Shown here one piece after another: positions 53,778 to 63,248 of a stretch of DNA of 64,000 nucleotides. Origin of the DNA: Agromyces sp. 3263 (GTDB lineage: Bacteria > Actinomycetota > Actinomycetes > Actinomycetales > Microbacteriaceae). The stretch spans positions 434,001-498,000 of the forward strand of contig NZ_JAVDUV010000001.1 in assembly GCF_031456545.1 (NCBI RefSeq), in the 5' to 3' direction. A program made the translations under genes and the position numbers. How positions within the stretch are numbered: position 1 is the stretch's first letter; every line of letters starts with the position of its first letter. The notes under the pieces are model-generated. The model did not search any database. It saw only the letters and a program-made list of their open reading frames with translations, and was not told the DNA's origin.

Positions 53778-54398
53778 TCAGAGCAGTCCGGCGACGCGGG
53801 CACGGATCACGCCGGCGATCTCGTGGACGGGCCGCGTCGCGTCGACCACGAGGAACCGTTCGGGATCGGCCTCGGCCAGTGCGAGGTACGCCGCCCTGAC
53901 GCGGTCGTGGAACTCGGATGCCTCGGCCTCGAGCCGGTCGTAGCGGGTGCGCGCCTGGTCGAGGCGTCCGCGCGCCGACACCGCATCGAGATCGAGCAGG
54001 ATGGTGAGGTCGGGCTGCAGCCCCTCGGTCGCCCACTCCGACAGGCCGCGGATCGCGTCTGGATCGAGCACGCGTCCGGCGCCCTGGTAGGCGACCGACG
54101 AATCGATGTAGCGATCCTGCAGGACCACGTCGCCTCGCTCGAGCGCCGGACGGACCAGGGTCGCGACGTGGTGTGCGCGATCCGCGGCGTAGAGCAGCGC
54201 CTCCGCCCGTGGCGCGATGTCCCCGCGGTGGTGGAGCACGATCTCCCGCACCTCGACGCCGACCTCGGTGCCGCCGGGCTCCCGGGTGCGCACGACCGTG
54301 CGACCCGCCTCCTCCAGCCATCGGCCGAGCAGTTCGGCCTGCGTCGTCTTCCCGGAGCCGTCGCCACCCTCGAGGGTGATGAAGACGCCGAGGCTCAC
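53778..54398 (-). CDS. tmk: Thymidylate kinase
   Basis: A 206-residue enzyme phosphorylating dTMP to dTDP. The P-loop is EGGDGSGKTTQ (residues 10-20), the dTMP-binding DRYIDSSVAYQGAGR follows, and a lid region is LDLDAVSARGRLDQARTRYDRLE. The length is typical. The GTG overlaps the topA stop (GTGA); the topA-tmk-holB order is a conserved actinobacterial DNA-replication group. Confidence 0.95.
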   Translation of the reverse strand: MSLGVFITLEGGDGSGKTTQAELLGRWLEEAGRTVVRTREPGGTEVGVEVREIVLHHRGDIAPRAEALLYAADRAHHVATLVRPALERGDVVLQDRYIDSSVAYQGAGRVLDPDAIRGLSEWATEGLQPDLTILLDLDAVSARGRLDQARTRYDRLEAEASEFHDRVRAAYLALAEADPERFLVVDATRPVHEIAGVIRARVAGLL

Positions 54399-57217
54399 GC
54401 CGTGCTCTTCTTGCTCGCCGCCTTCTTCGCGGGCGCCTTCTTGGCGGGCGCCTTCTTCGCGGCCGTCGTCGTCGAGCGCTTCGCGCGGGGAGCAGCGGGC
54501 CCCTTGTCCCGCTTGATCTGGAGCAGCTCGACCGCACGCTCGAACGTGATCTCCTCGACCGACTCCGCGCGCGGAATGGTCGCGTTCGTGGTGCCGTCGG
54601 TGACGTACGGACCGAACCTTCCGTCCTTCACCTTGATCGGCTTGCCGCTCACGGGATCGTTGTCGAACTCCTTGAGTGCGCTGGAGGCACGTCGGGCGCC
54701 GTACTTGGGCTGCGCGAACAGCTCGAGGGAGCCCGGCAGGTCGATCTCGAAGATCGCATCCTCGCTGGGCAGGGTGCGGGTGTCGGCGCCCTTCTTGAGG
54801 TACGGCCCGTAGCGTCCGTTCTGCGCGGTGATCTCCTCGCCCGACTCGGGGTCGAGCCCGACGACGCGCGGCAGGTCGAGCAGCTTGAGCGCGGTGTCGA
54901 GGTCGACCTCCTCGATCTGCATGCTCTTGAAGAGGGAGGCGGTGCGCGGCTTCGCCGCGACGGGCTTCTTCGCGGCCCGCTTCGGCTTGGGAGCCTCCAC
55001 GACCTCGCCGGTCGCCGGGTCGACGGATGCCGCGGCCGCAGCCTCGGGCTCCTCGGGCTCGGGTTCGAGCTCCGTGACGTAGGGGCCGAACCGGCCGTCC
55101 TTGACCACGACCTGCTTGCCGCTCTCGGGATTCAGGCCGAGGACGCGGTCGGTCTGCACGGGTGCCTCGATGAGCTCCCTGGCCTTCGCCTCGGTGAGCT
55201 CGTCGGGCGCGAGTTCGACGGGGAGGTTGACGCGACGAGGAGTGCTGTCGTCGCCGGCATCCGGGTCGGCGGTCTCGAGGTAGGGACCGTACTTGCCGAT
55301 GCGCAGGGTGATGTCGGGCGCGATCCGGACGGAGTTGATCTCGCGGGCGTCGATGTCGCCGAGGTTGTCGACCACCTGGCGCAGGCCCCGGTGGGTGTCG
55401 GACCCGAAGTAGAAGCCATTGAGCCAGTCGACCCGATCGGCCTCGCCGGAGGCGATCCGGTCCAGGTCGTCCTCCATCTCGGCCGTGAAGTCGTACTGCA
55501 CGAGGTCGCCGAAGTGCTCCTCGAGGAGGCGGACGACCGAGAACGCGACCCAGCTGGGCACGAGTGCCTGGCCGCGCTGCGTGACGTATCCGCGGTCGAG
55601 GATCGTGGAGATGATCGATGCGAAGGTCGACGGCCGGCCGATGCCGAGCTCTTCGAGCCGCTTCACGAGGCTGGCCTCGGTGTACCGCGGCGGCGGGGAG
55701 GTCTCGTGACCCTTCGCCTCCAGGTCGGCGATCGCGAGCGACTGGCCTTCCTTCAGCGGGGGAAGCTTCGCCTCGCCGGGGGTCTCGTCGGCGTTGCGCT
55801 CCTCGTCGCGGCTCTCCTCGTAGGCGGCGAGGAAGCCGCGGAAGGTGATGACCGTGCCGCTCGCGGTGAACTCCGCGATCGTGCCCGCGGCGCTGACGGA
55901 TGCCTCGGCGGGGGTCGCGGCATCCGCTGCCGTCGGACCGACCTCGATGGTGACGGTCGCCGTCTGGCCCTTCGCATCCGCCATCTGCGAGGCGACCGTG
56001 CGCTTCCAGATGAGGTCGTAGAGCTTGAACTCGCTGCCGCGGAGCACGCTCTGCAGCTCGGAGGGCGTGCGGAACACCTCGCCCGAGGGGCGGATCGCCT
56101 CGTGCGCCTCTTGGGCGTTCTTCGACTTGCCGGTGTACACGCGGGGCTTGTCGGGGATGGAGTCGGCGCCGTAGAGCTTCGTCGCCTGCGACCGTGCGGC
56201 CGTGATCGCCTGCTGCGACAGCGACACGGAGTCGGTGCGCATATAGGTGATGTATCCGTTCTCATAGAGCGACTGCGCCACGCGCATGGTGTCGCGAGCC
56301 GAGAGACGGAGCTTCCGGGCGGATTCCTGCTGCAGGGTCGAGGTCGTGAGCGGGGCAGCCGGCCGCCGCGAGTACGGCTTCGACTCCACCTTCGAGACTG
56401 TTCGCCGGACGCGTTCGTCGCGCAGTGCGTGCACGAGCGCCTCGGCGACGCGCTCCTCGAGCACGACGGCCTTGCCCTTCAGCCGGCCGGCGTCGTCGAA
56501 GTCACGGCCGGTGGCCACCCGCTCGCCGCCGAGGCGCACGAGGCGCGCTTCGAAGGCGGAGCCCTCGTCGGACGACTCGGGCGCGAAGCGACCGATGAGA
56601 TCCCAGTACCCGGCGGCGACGAACGCGAGGCGCTCCCGCTCACGATCGACGACGAGTCGGGTGGCGGCGGACTGCACGCGTCCCGCGGAGAGCCCAGGAC
56701 CGACCTTGCGCCAGAGCACGGGCGACACCTCGTACCCGTAGAGACGGTCGAGGATGCGGCGGGTCTCCTGCGCGTCGACGAGGGCGGTGTCGAGCTCGCG
56801 GGTGTTGTCCTTCGCCTTCTGGATCGCGTCCTTCGTGATCTCGTGGAAGACCATGCGGCGCACCGGCACCTTCGGCTTGAGCTCCTGGAGGAGGTGCCAC
56901 GCGATGGCCTCGCCCTCGCGGTCCTCATCCGTTGCGAGGAGGAGTTCGTCGGCGTCCTTCAGGGCACGCTTCAACTCGGCGACGGTCTTCTTCTTGGAGT
57001 CGGAGACGACGTAGTACGGCTCGAAGCCGTGCTCGACGTCGACGGAGAACTTGCCGAGCGAGCCCTTCTTCAACTCGGCGGGCAGGTTCTTCGGCTCGAT
57101 GAGGTCACGGATGTGGCCGACCGACGACAGCACCTCGTAGCCGTCGCCCAGGTACTGGGCGATCGACTTCATCTTCGTCGGCGACTCCACGATGACCAAC
57201 TTCTTCGCGCCTGACAC
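54395..57217 (-). CDS. topA: DNA topoisomerase I
   Basis: A 940-residue type IA topoisomerase that relaxes negative supercoils. The Toprim domain has VIVESPTK and LLATDEDREGEAIAWH (about residues 93-108), and the catalytic Tyr325 is in GYITYMRTDS. The C-terminal part has repeated Topo_C domains (GKYGPYLETAD, DGRFGPYVTELE, NGRYGPYLKKGAD, DGRFGPYVTDGT) and no zinc cysteines, and ends in a Lys/Ala/Pro tail. The GTG at 57217 has GAGGAG upstream and gives the family start MSGAKKLVIVESPTK; an ATG six codons upstream is an alternative. Confidence 0.97.
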   Translation of the reverse strand: MSGAKKLVIVESPTKMKSIAQYLGDGYEVLSSVGHIRDLIEPKNLPAELKKGSLGKFSVDVEHGFEPYYVVSDSKKKTVAELKRALKDADELLLATDEDREGEAIAWHLLQELKPKVPVRRMVFHEITKDAIQKAKDNTRELDTALVDAQETRRILDRLYGYEVSPVLWRKVGPGLSAGRVQSAATRLVVDRERERLAFVAAGYWDLIGRFAPESSDEGSAFEARLVRLGGERVATGRDFDDAGRLKGKAVVLEERVAEALVHALRDERVRRTVSKVESKPYSRRPAAPLTTSTLQQESARKLRLSARDTMRVAQSLYENGYITYMRTDSVSLSQQAITAARSQATKLYGADSIPDKPRVYTGKSKNAQEAHEAIRPSGEVFRTPSELQSVLRGSEFKLYDLIWKRTVASQMADAKGQTATVTIEVGPTAADAATPAEASVSAAGTIAEFTASGTVITFRGFLAAYEESRDEERNADETPGEAKLPPLKEGQSLAIADLEAKGHETSPPPRYTEASLVKRLEELGIGRPSTFASIISTILDRGYVTQRGQALVPSWVAFSVVRLLEEHFGDLVQYDFTAEMEDDLDRIASGEADRVDWLNGFYFGSDTHRGLRQVVDNLGDIDAREINSVRIAPDITLRIGKYGPYLETADPDAGDDSTPRRVNLPVELAPDELTEAKARELIEAPVQTDRVLGLNPESGKQVVVKDGRFGPYVTELEPEPEEPEAAAAASVDPATGEVVEAPKPKRAAKKPVAAKPRTASLFKSMQIEEVDLDTALKLLDLPRVVGLDPESGEEITAQNGRYGPYLKKGADTRTLPSEDAIFEIDLPGSLELFAQPKYGARRASSALKEFDNDPVSGKPIKVKDGRFGPYVTDGTTNATIPRAESVEEITFERAVELLQIKRDKGPAAPRAKRSTTTAAKKAPAKKAPAKKAASKKSTA
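54420..54464. repeat. Three 15-bp tandem repeats encoding the topA Lys/Ala tail
   Basis: GCCTTCTTCGCGGGC and two near copies (54420-54434, 54435-54449, 54450-54464) encode the AKKAP units of the C-terminal tail. Confidence 0.8.
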
Positions 57218-57418
57218 CAGACTCCTCTGTTCCATGAATGGGGCAACGCACGTTCGAGCCGCGCCCCCGAGCGGTGTGCCTGCCGGTGGATCGGACCGCC
57301 GACAGCCACACCATACACACACTCACCGTGAGTGCACCCACCGGGCGGCGCGAACTGGGGGTGGGGCGACGCGCCTGCAACCCCTTGCAGTTCGCGGGCC
57401 GCGGAGGAGAATGACGCC

Positions 57419-57655
57419 ATGGACACCACTTCCGCGACCTCGTACACCGCGAAACTCATCGACGGTCCGCTCGAGGGCAAGACGGTCGCCACCGCCTTCC
57501 TCGAGACGGGCGATCCCCGTCCTCGTCTCGAGCTCAACACCGACAAGGGCAAGCACTACATCTATACCCGTGCCGCCGGCCTCGAGTTCGGCGCAGAGGA
57601 CGACGACCGACCCACCGCCGTGGAGTATCGCTTCGTGGAGACCGTCTTCGACTGA
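57419..57655 (+). CDS. Small conserved-looking hypothetical protein
   Basis: A 78-residue acidic protein (YTAKLIDGPLEGKTVATAFLETGDPRPRLELN, then KHYIYTRAAGLEFGAEDDDRPTAVEYRFVETVFD) with a beta-rich look. I do not recognise the family. GGAGGAG lies about 10 bases before the ATG. Its stop is only 2 bp from the stop of the converging Rv3654c-like gene, and it is divergent from topA. Confidence 0.65.
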   Translation: MDTTSATSYTAKLIDGPLEGKTVATAFLETGDPRPRLELNTDKGKHYIYTRAAGLEFGAEDDDRPTAVEYRFVETVFD

Positions 57656-57657
57656 GC

Positions 57658-58020
57658 TCAACCGGTCGAGCCGGGCGGCCCGGTCGCGCCTGGCGGCCCG
57701 GCCCGCGCCGCGCGGCGGACATCGATGCCGACTCCCTGCACCCGCACGGCGACGAACGCCACGGCCCCATCCAGATCGCAGACTTCCACGTCCGCCCCGT
57801 TGCGGGCCGCCGTTCGCTCTGCGAGGTCGCACGGCGTTCCAGGGACCGCGCCCGAGATCGCGTCGGCCGCAGCGAGGGCGGCCGCGTCGGCCGCGTTGGC
57901 GGCACGTTGCGCCAGCGCGAAGGCCGACAACACGGGTACCGTGAGCGCGGTGAGCGCCACCACGGCACCCACGATGCCGAGCGCCAGCACGGATGCCGCC
58001 CCGCGTTCCGCGTCGTGCAC
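57658..58020 (-). CDS. Rv3654c-family TadE-like protein
   Basis: A 120-residue protein. The N-terminal span (AASVLALGIVGAVVALTALTVPVLSAF) followed by AANAADAAALAAADA is the pattern of TadE/TadG-like minor pilins of the Rv3654c type. The two cysteines (PCDL, VCDL) probably pair. The collagen-like tail GPPGATGPPGSTG is unusual. The start is a GTG. It closes the compact Tad operon. Confidence 0.8.
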   Translation of the reverse strand: MHDAERGAASVLALGIVGAVVALTALTVPVLSAFALAQRAANAADAAALAAADAISGAVPGTPCDLAERTAARNGADVEVCDLDGAVAFVAVRVQGVGIDVRRAARAGPPGATGPPGSTG

Positions 58021-58024
58021 GCGC

Positions 58025-58372
58025 TCACCGTCCCCCGGCCATGGCGCACGACTCCGCGCGAAGCGTGACGGCCGACAGCGGGCCCGCGCTCGACGCGGTC
58101 AGCGCGACGCAGACGAACGGGTCCTCGTGCCAGCTCGTCAGCCCCGGGCCGACGCCCGACACCCGATGGGCGATCGACACGGCGGACGACTCGGATTCAC
58201 CGCGCCCGAGGGCACGCGCGGCGTCGGCCGCGGCATCCGTCAACCGCACCTGCTGCGCCACGAGGACGACCGCCGCCAGGCAGGTGGCGAGCACCACGGC
58301 GATCGCCGGCAGCGCGACGGCGAACTCCGCCGTCACGCTGCCGCGCTCGCACTCACCCGACGGTGAGGGCAT
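58025..58372 (-). CDS. TadE-family minor pilin-like protein
   Basis: A 115-residue protein. GSVTAEFAVALPAIAVVLATCLAAVVLVAQQVRLTDAAADAARALGRGE is the TadE signature, with the Glu of TAEF and a single span. It probably takes part in assembly of a Flp-like pilus. The ATG at 58372 lies inside the DUF4244 gene end (20-bp overlap). Confidence 0.85.
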   Translation of the reverse strand: MPSPSGECERGSVTAEFAVALPAIAVVLATCLAAVVLVAQQVRLTDAAADAARALGRGESESSAVSIAHRVSGVGPGLTSWHEDPFVCVALTASSAGPLSAVTLRAESCAMAGGR

Positions 58373-58619
58373 TCCGCACGAGGTCGGTGAGGATACCGCG
58401 CACCTCATCGCCGCGGAGGATGATGACGAGCAGTCCGGCGAACCCGACGGCGGCCATCGTCGCGACGGCGTACTCGGCGGTGGCGGCCCCGCGCTCGCCG
58501 GCGAGGCGGCGGTGCCCCGAACGGAACGGTCGCGATCTCGCCACCGCCTCAGCGGACTGGCGCCTCGCGGTGCCGTCGCCGTCATGGCCGGCGACCTGGT
58601 CGGTGTCGTGGTCGTGCAT
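58353..58619 (-). CDS. DUF4244 protein, Flp-pilin-like
   Basis: An 88-residue protein with a charged His/Asp-rich leader (MHDHDTDQVAGHDGDG), then GERGAATAEYAVATMAAVGFAGLLVIIL, which resembles the Flp major pilin cleavage and helix (G...TAEYA). It is the candidate pilin subunit of the locus. AAAGGAAC precedes the ATG. Confidence 0.85.
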   Translation of the reverse strand: MHDHDTDQVAGHDGDGTARRQSAEAVARSRPFRSGHRRLAGERGAATAEYAVATMAAVGFAGLLVIILRGDEVRGILTDLVRNALTVG

Positions 58620-58679
58620 GCGGTGTTCCTTTCGTGATGCCGGATGTCCCGGCGGGTGGACGGCACGAGTTCGATGGCG

Positions 58680-59708
58680 TCATGCGGCGCCGCCCAGCGT
58701 GCCCGAGACGACCGAGATGAGCAGCGGCATGACGCCGAGGAGGACGAACGCGGGGAGGACGCACGCGCCGAGCGGTAGCATCAGCCGCACGCCGAGGGCG
58801 GCCGCCCCGGCAGCGCCGTCGGCGCGGGCCACCCGGCGGAGCCGCCCGGCCTCGGCACGAAGGAGGTCGGCCACCGGCGCGCCGGCGCGGGCGGCCAGCG
58901 CGATCACTTCGTCGACCGACGAACCTCGGTCGCTCGGGATGCCGACCTCGTCGAGTGCGGTGCCGACGAGGCGGCGCGCTCGTTCGACCGAGGCGCCGCC
59001 CGACATGGCGATGGCCAGAAGCTCGAGCTCCAGCCCCGACGCGTGACGATCCGGCGTCGCGCGACGGGCGAGCGCGGCGCTCCACCGGTGCCCCGCCCAG
59101 AGCAGCGCCGTGCCGATGACGACACAGGCGAGCCCGAGGGGGTTGCCGAACAGCACGGAGACGGTATCGAACCCGAGCGAGGCGCCGAACAGGGCGGCGA
59201 GCACCGGCAGCGTCACGACGAGGCGCGCGCTGGCGAGTGGGCCGGCGAGCGCGGACCGGACGTCGCGGCGCGATTGAGCCTCGTCTCGGAGCGCCCTCGC
59301 GAGATCGCGAAGGCTCGAGGCGAGCGGCGCACCGGAGTCGCTCGCCACCTGCCACGCCGCCGCGAGCACGGCCCACTGGGGAGACGCACCGCGTCGTTCG
59401 TTCAGCACCGCGACGATGGCCGGCGACACCGGTTCGCCCGAGGCCGCCGCCGTGGCGGCTGCCGAGCGCACCGCGTCATCGTCGGACTCCGCCCCGAGCC
59501 GTTCATGCCGCGAGCCGCCCACACCCACGTTGGCCCACGCACCGCCCGCCGGAACGCCCGCGGACAGCAGCACGGCGAGCCGCTCGGCGACCACGGCGAT
59601 CGCGTCGACAGCGGCCGCGGGGTCCATTCGTCGGCGCCGGAACCCGAACGAGCGGGGACGCGTCTTGCCAGAGGCGAACCTGCGGCCCGGCGACGACCGC
59701 CCGCTCAC
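58680..59708 (-). CDS. TadB/TadC-like type II secretion F-family membrane protein
   Basis: A 342-residue inner-membrane protein. The F-domain is recognised by LAAAWQVASDSGAPLASSLRDLARALRDEAQSRRDVRSALAGPLASARLVVTLPV and by two hydrophobic C-terminal spans (LGACVLPAFVLLGVMPLLISVVSG). Only one such gene is present where many Tad loci have TadB and TadC. The GTG overlaps the tadA stop (GTGA); an ATG at 59627 could also be used. Confidence 0.85.
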   Translation of the reverse strand: MSGRSSPGRRFASGKTRPRSFGFRRRRMDPAAAVDAIAVVAERLAVLLSAGVPAGGAWANVGVGGSRHERLGAESDDDAVRSAAATAAASGEPVSPAIVAVLNERRGASPQWAVLAAAWQVASDSGAPLASSLRDLARALRDEAQSRRDVRSALAGPLASARLVVTLPVLAALFGASLGFDTVSVLFGNPLGLACVVIGTALLWAGHRWSAALARRATPDRHASGLELELLAIAMSGGASVERARRLVGTALDEVGIPSDRGSSVDEVIALAARAGAPVADLLRAEAGRLRRVARADGAAGAAALGVRLMLPLGACVLPAFVLLGVMPLLISVVSGTLGGAA

Positions 59709-60826
59709 AGCGCGACCACCTCCAGCCGACCGTCGCGCAGCTCGAATCGGCCGATCTCGGCGAGCCGTCGTCGACCGCCGGCGCGATCGAGGTGCAGGAC
59801 GAGGTCGAAGGCGCTGACCGTCTGCCTCGCGACCGCGTCGGGCGCGAGCCCCGCCGTGGCGCCGAGCGCCTCGAGGCGTGCGGGCACGTCCGCCAGGGAG
59901 TTGGCGTGCAGGGTGCCCGCACCGCCGTCGTGCCCGGTGTTGAGGGCCGCGAGGAGTTCGCGCAGTTCACCGCCGCGACACTCCCCCACCACCAGCCGAT
60001 CGGGACGCATGCGAAGGGCCTCACGCAGGAGGACGTCGAGACCGAGTCGTCCGGCCCCCTCGAGGTTGGCCTGTCGGGCCTCGAGCGCGACGACATGCGG
60101 GTGGCTGATGTTGAGCTCGGCGACGTCTTCGATGAGGACGATGCGCTCGCGCGGCGACGCCTCGCCGAGGAGGGCCGCGAGCAGCGTGGTCTTTCCCGTG
60201 CCGCCGGCCCCGGTCACGAGAAGATTGCGTCGGGCGGCGATCGCATCGCGCAGCACGCGCTCCTGCGCGGCATCCATCATGCCCGCACGCACCAGCGCGG
60301 CCAGTTGGAAGCCCGACGCGCGCGGCACTCTCACCGAGATGACCGTGCCGTCGGAGGAAACGGGCGGCAACACCGCGTGCACCCGGATGCCCCGGCCGAG
60401 TCGCACGTCGACGGCGGGCGTGGCCTCGTCGATGTGCCGCCCTCCTCGCGCGATGAGCCGCACGGCCAGTGCGCGGACCTCGGCCTCGTCGGCGGACCAC
60501 GCCGGCTCGTGCTCAGGACCAGCACCCCGGTCGATCCAGAGCCCGCGTTCGCCGTTCACGAAGAGGTCGGTCACGGGGCCGGATGATGCGAAGGGCGCCA
60601 ACGGTCCGAGGTCGTCGAGGTCGCCCGCACCGGCCGAATCAGTGGACGAATCCCCTCCGGACGGCCCGTGGCCCGTGGTCGGCAGGATGCCCGATACCGC
60701 CGCGGTGACCCCAGCCGCGGCGTGTGCGCGAGGCGACGCCGCGGTCGATGACGCATGGGCCAGCGCGCCGCGTGGCTGCGGCTGAGGTCGTTCCCATGAG
60801 GGAGTGGCGACGAAGGGGATGGACAT
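59705..60826 (-). CDS. tadA: TadA-family secretion/pilus ATPase
   Basis: A 373-residue hexameric ATPase that powers assembly of the pilus. Walker A is LVTGAGGTGKTT, followed by the Asp box IVLIEDVAELN, the His boxes, and Walker B LRMRPDRLVVGECRGGE; GTLHANS is also typical. The ATG at 60826 is preferred: a minus-strand TACGCT ends 6 nt before it (leaderless), whereas the longer start at 60856 has no signal. The Ssd/TadZ-like gene that usually precedes tadA is absent here. Confidence 0.92.
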   Translation of the reverse strand: MSIPFVATPSWERPQPQPRGALAHASSTAASPRAHAAAGVTAAVSGILPTTGHGPSGGDSSTDSAGAGDLDDLGPLAPFASSGPVTDLFVNGERGLWIDRGAGPEHEPAWSADEAEVRALAVRLIARGGRHIDEATPAVDVRLGRGIRVHAVLPPVSSDGTVISVRVPRASGFQLAALVRAGMMDAAQERVLRDAIAARRNLLVTGAGGTGKTTLLAALLGEASPRERIVLIEDVAELNISHPHVVALEARQANLEGAGRLGLDVLLREALRMRPDRLVVGECRGGELRELLAALNTGHDGGAGTLHANSLADVPARLEALGATAGLAPDAVARQTVSAFDLVLHLDRAGGRRRLAEIGRFELRDGRLEVVAL

Positions 60827-60832
60827 GCGCCG

Positions 60833-60838
60833 AGCGTA
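60833..60838 (-). promoter_or_regulatory. -10 box TACGCT, leaderless arrangement for tadA
   Basis: On the minus strand TACGCT ends 6 nt before the ATG at 60826. Confidence 0.45.
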
Positions 60839-60890
60839 CGAAGACGCGTGCCGCACGCGGCATCCGCTCGGGCCGTGGTGGGGATCGAGC

Positions 60891-60914
60891 CTCCTCCACG
60901 CCCTTGTGGAGGAG
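60891..60914. terminator. Hairpin between the 6C RNA and tadA
   Basis: CTCCTCCAC (60891-60899) and GTGGAGGAG (60906-60914) form a perfect 9-bp stem with a 6-nt loop, downstream of the 6C RNA on the minus strand. It may be a terminator or a structured leader. Apart from this and the 6C RNA, the 461-bp gap between tadA and acs (60827-61287) shows no gene. Confidence 0.45.
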
Positions 60915-60952
60915 AACTCGAGCCGTTCGCGCTAGTCGAGCAGCGCCGTTAA

Positions 60953-61056
60953 CGAAAGGGGGCGGCACCCATTGGGGGGAACAGGTGCCGCCTCGGCAGC
61001 GCAAGGATTGGGGGGAATCGCGAGCGCTGCAGGCCACGAAACGAGTGTTCGGGCGG
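60953..61056 (-). ncRNA. 6C small RNA
   Basis: On the minus strand two hairpins each carry a loop of six cytosines. The first hairpin (from the 5' side) has stem GCAGCGC (61024-61030 with 60996-61002) and inner GATT/AATC around CCCCCC; the second has GGCGGCACC (60984-60992 with 60961-60969) around TGTTCCCCCCAATG. A promoter TTGCGC-16-TACACT precedes it on the minus strand (-10 at 61062-61067), and CCCTTT ends it near 60955. The total of about 100 nt matches the 6C family, whose Mycobacterium member (B11) lies next to the Tad-like locus as here. Confidence 0.88.
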
Positions 61057-61061
61057 TATTC

Positions 61062-61067
61062 AGTGTA
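61062..61067 (-). promoter_or_regulatory. Promoter -10 box of the 6C RNA
   Basis: TACACT on the minus strand, with TTGCGC 16 bp upstream, places the start near 61055, the 5' edge of the two-hairpin structure. Confidence 0.55.
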
Positions 61068-61287
61068 GGGCTTCCGAAAGGATGCGCAAGCATTTTTTGT
61101 CCTCATTTGTGCGGACGTACAGTTTTCTCTGCGCAAAGGCACAGTAACCGCTCTCACGGCTGCTCGGAAGAGCATGCGACCCGGTGTGACCGACCTGTTA
61201 CAGCCCGGTCCGAGCCGGGCGGTATGGTGCTGGTGGGGCAGGCGACCCAACCGATGCACGCAATCGCGAAGGAGCGACCGGAGAACC

Positions 61288-63243
61288 ATGACCGTTCAGA
61301 TCGACCACGCACTCGAGGAGATCAGGCGCTTCCGCCCGAGCCCTGAATTCGCCGCCCAAGCCATCGCCGATGCCCGTCTCTACCAGGAGGCCGACGAGGA
61401 TCGGCTCGCGTTCTGGGCGCATCAGGCCCGCGAACTCCTCCAATGGGAGAAGCCCTTCACCCGCACGCTCGACTGGTCGAACCCGCCGTTCGCGAAGTGG
61501 TTCGACGACGGCGAGCTGAACGTCGCCGTCAACTGCCTCGACCGGCACGTCGACGCCGGCAACGGCGACCGGGTGGCCCTCCACTGGGAGGGTGAGCCCG
61601 GCGACAGCCGGGACGTCACCTACGCGCAGCTCACCGACGAGGTGAAGCGAGCGGCCAACGTCCTCACCGACCTCGGCGTGGGCGAGGGCGACCGCGTCGC
61701 CATCTACCTGCCGATGATCCCAGAAGCCGTCGTCGCGATGCTGGCGGTGGCTCGCATCGGTGCGGTGCACTCGGTGGTGTTCGGCGGATTCAGCGCCGAC
61801 AGCCTCGCCTCGCGCATCGACGACGCCGAGGCATCCCTCGTCATCACCGCCGACGGGGGCTACCGCAAGGGCAAGGTGTTCCCGCTCAAGCCCGTCGTCG
61901 ACGAGGCACTGGCGAAGGCCGAAGGCGGCACGGTGCGCAACGTCCTCGTCGTCCGTCGCGGGGAGAACGACGTCGAATGGGATGCCTCACGCGACCACTG
62001 GTGGCACGAGACGGTGACCGAAGCCTCGGGCCAGCACGAGGCGCGCGCGTTCGGCGCGGAGCATCCGCTCTTCATCCTCTACACCTCGGGCACCACCGGG
62101 AAGCCGAAGGGCATCCTGCACACCTCGGGCGGCTACCTCACGCAGACGGCGTTCACCCATAGGAACGTCTTCGACCTGCACCCCGAGACCGACGTGTACT
62201 GGTGCACGGCCGACGTCGGCTGGATCACCGGGCACTCCTACGTCGTCTACGGTCCGCTCGCGAACGGCGCCACCCAGGTGCTGTACGAGGGCACGCCCGA
62301 CACCCCCCATCCCGGCCGCTGGTGGGAGATCGTCGAGAAGTACAAGGTCTCCATCCTCTACACGGCGCCCACGGCCATCCGCTCGTTCATGAAGCTGGGG
62401 CGGCAGATCCCCCACGGGTTCAACCTGCGCTCGCTGCGTCTGCTCGGATCGGTCGGCGAGCCGATCAACCCCGAGGCGTGGATCTGGTACCGGCACGTGA
62501 TCGGCGGCGGCTCCATTCCCGTCGTCGACACGTGGTGGCAGACCGAGACCGGCGCGATCATGATCTCGGCCCTGCCCGGCATCACCGACCTGAAGCCGGG
62601 CAGCGCGCAGGTGGCGATCCCCGGCATCTCCATCGACATCCTGAGCGACGACGGCACACCCGTCGAGGGCGAGGGCGGCGGACTCCTCGTCGTCACCGAG
62701 CCGTGGCCGTCGATGCTGCGCGGCATCTGGGGCGATCCCGAGCGGTTCAAGGAGACCTACTGGGAGAAGTTCGGCGACAAGTACTTCGCCGGCGACGGCG
62801 CCCGCCGCGACGAGGACGGCGACATCTGGCTGCTCGGCCGGGTGGACGACGTCATGAACGTGTCGGGCCACCGCCTGTCGACGGCCGAGATCGAGTCGTC
62901 GCTCGTCGCGCACCCGTGGACGGCCGAGGCCGCCGTCGTCGGGGCAGCCGACGAGACGACCGGACAGGCCGTCGTGGCCTTCGTCATCCTCAAGGCCAGC
63001 CAGGTCGAGCACGTCACCGACGTCAGCGAGGCCGCCGAGGAGCTGCGCCGCCACGTCGCCACGCAGATCGGCGCGATCGCCCGTCCCCGACAGGTCTTCA
63101 TCGTCAACGAACTGCCGAAGACGCGGTCGGGCAAGATCATGCGGCGTCTCCTGCGCGACCTCGCGGAGGGTCGTCAGGTGGGCGACACCACGACGCTCGC
63201 AGACACGTCCGTCATGACGGCGATCACCGAGCAGGTCAAGTAG
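61288..63243 (+). CDS. acs: Acetyl-CoA synthetase (AMP-forming)
   Basis: A 651-residue cytoplasmic enzyme activating acetate with ATP and CoA. The adenylate P-loop is [11 protein letters not shown], the acetate pocket segment is [10 protein letters not shown], the hinge is [18 protein letters not shown], and the regulatory catalytic Lys616 is in TRSGKIMRR, a site that is acetylated in many bacteria. The ATG has GGAG upstream. It could be controlled by the RamB-like regulator, although no site is proven. A long hairpin follows at 63249-63292. Confidence 0.97.
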   Translation: MTVQIDHALEEIRRFRPSPEFAAQAIADARLYQEADEDRLAFWAHQARELLQWEKPFTRTLDWSNPPFAKWFDDGELNVAVNCLDRHVDAGNGDRVALHWEGEPGDSRDVTYAQLTDEVKRAANVLTDLGVGEGDRVAIYLPMIPEAVVAMLAVARIGAVHSVVFGGFSADSLASRIDDAEASLVITADGGYRKGKVFPLKPVVDEALAKAEGGTVRNVLVVRRGENDVEWDASRDHWWHETVTEASGQHEARAFGAEHPLFILYTSGTTGKPKGILHTSGGYLTQTAFTHRNVFDLHPETDVYWCTADVGWITGHSYVVYGPLANGATQVLYEGTPDTPHPGRWWEIVEKYKVSILYTAPTAIRSFMKLGRQIPHGFNLRSLRLLGSVGEPINPEAWIWYRHVIGGGSIPVVDTWWQTETGAIMISALPGITDLKPGSAQVAIPGISIDILSDDGTPVEGEGGGLLVVTEPWPSMLRGIWGDPERFKETYWEKFGDKYFAGDGARRDEDGDIWLLGRVDDVMNVSGHRLSTAEIESSLVAHPWTAEAAVVGAADETTGQAVVAFVILKASQVEHVTDVSEAAEELRRHVATQIGAIARPRQVFIVNELPKTRSGKIMRRLLRDLAEGRQVGDTTTLADTSVMTAITEQVK

Positions 63244-63248
63244 CAGAA

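Noticed and set aside
54420..54464. Short repeats in topA as a CRISPR or mobile repeat
   Set aside because: They are in-frame codon repeats of the Lys/Ala tail with no spacers.
61069..61150. RamB-type operator upstream of acs
   Set aside because: AT-rich stretches and TGCGCAA-like words are present, but none matches the palindrome at the ramB gene or the corynebacterial consensus well enough.
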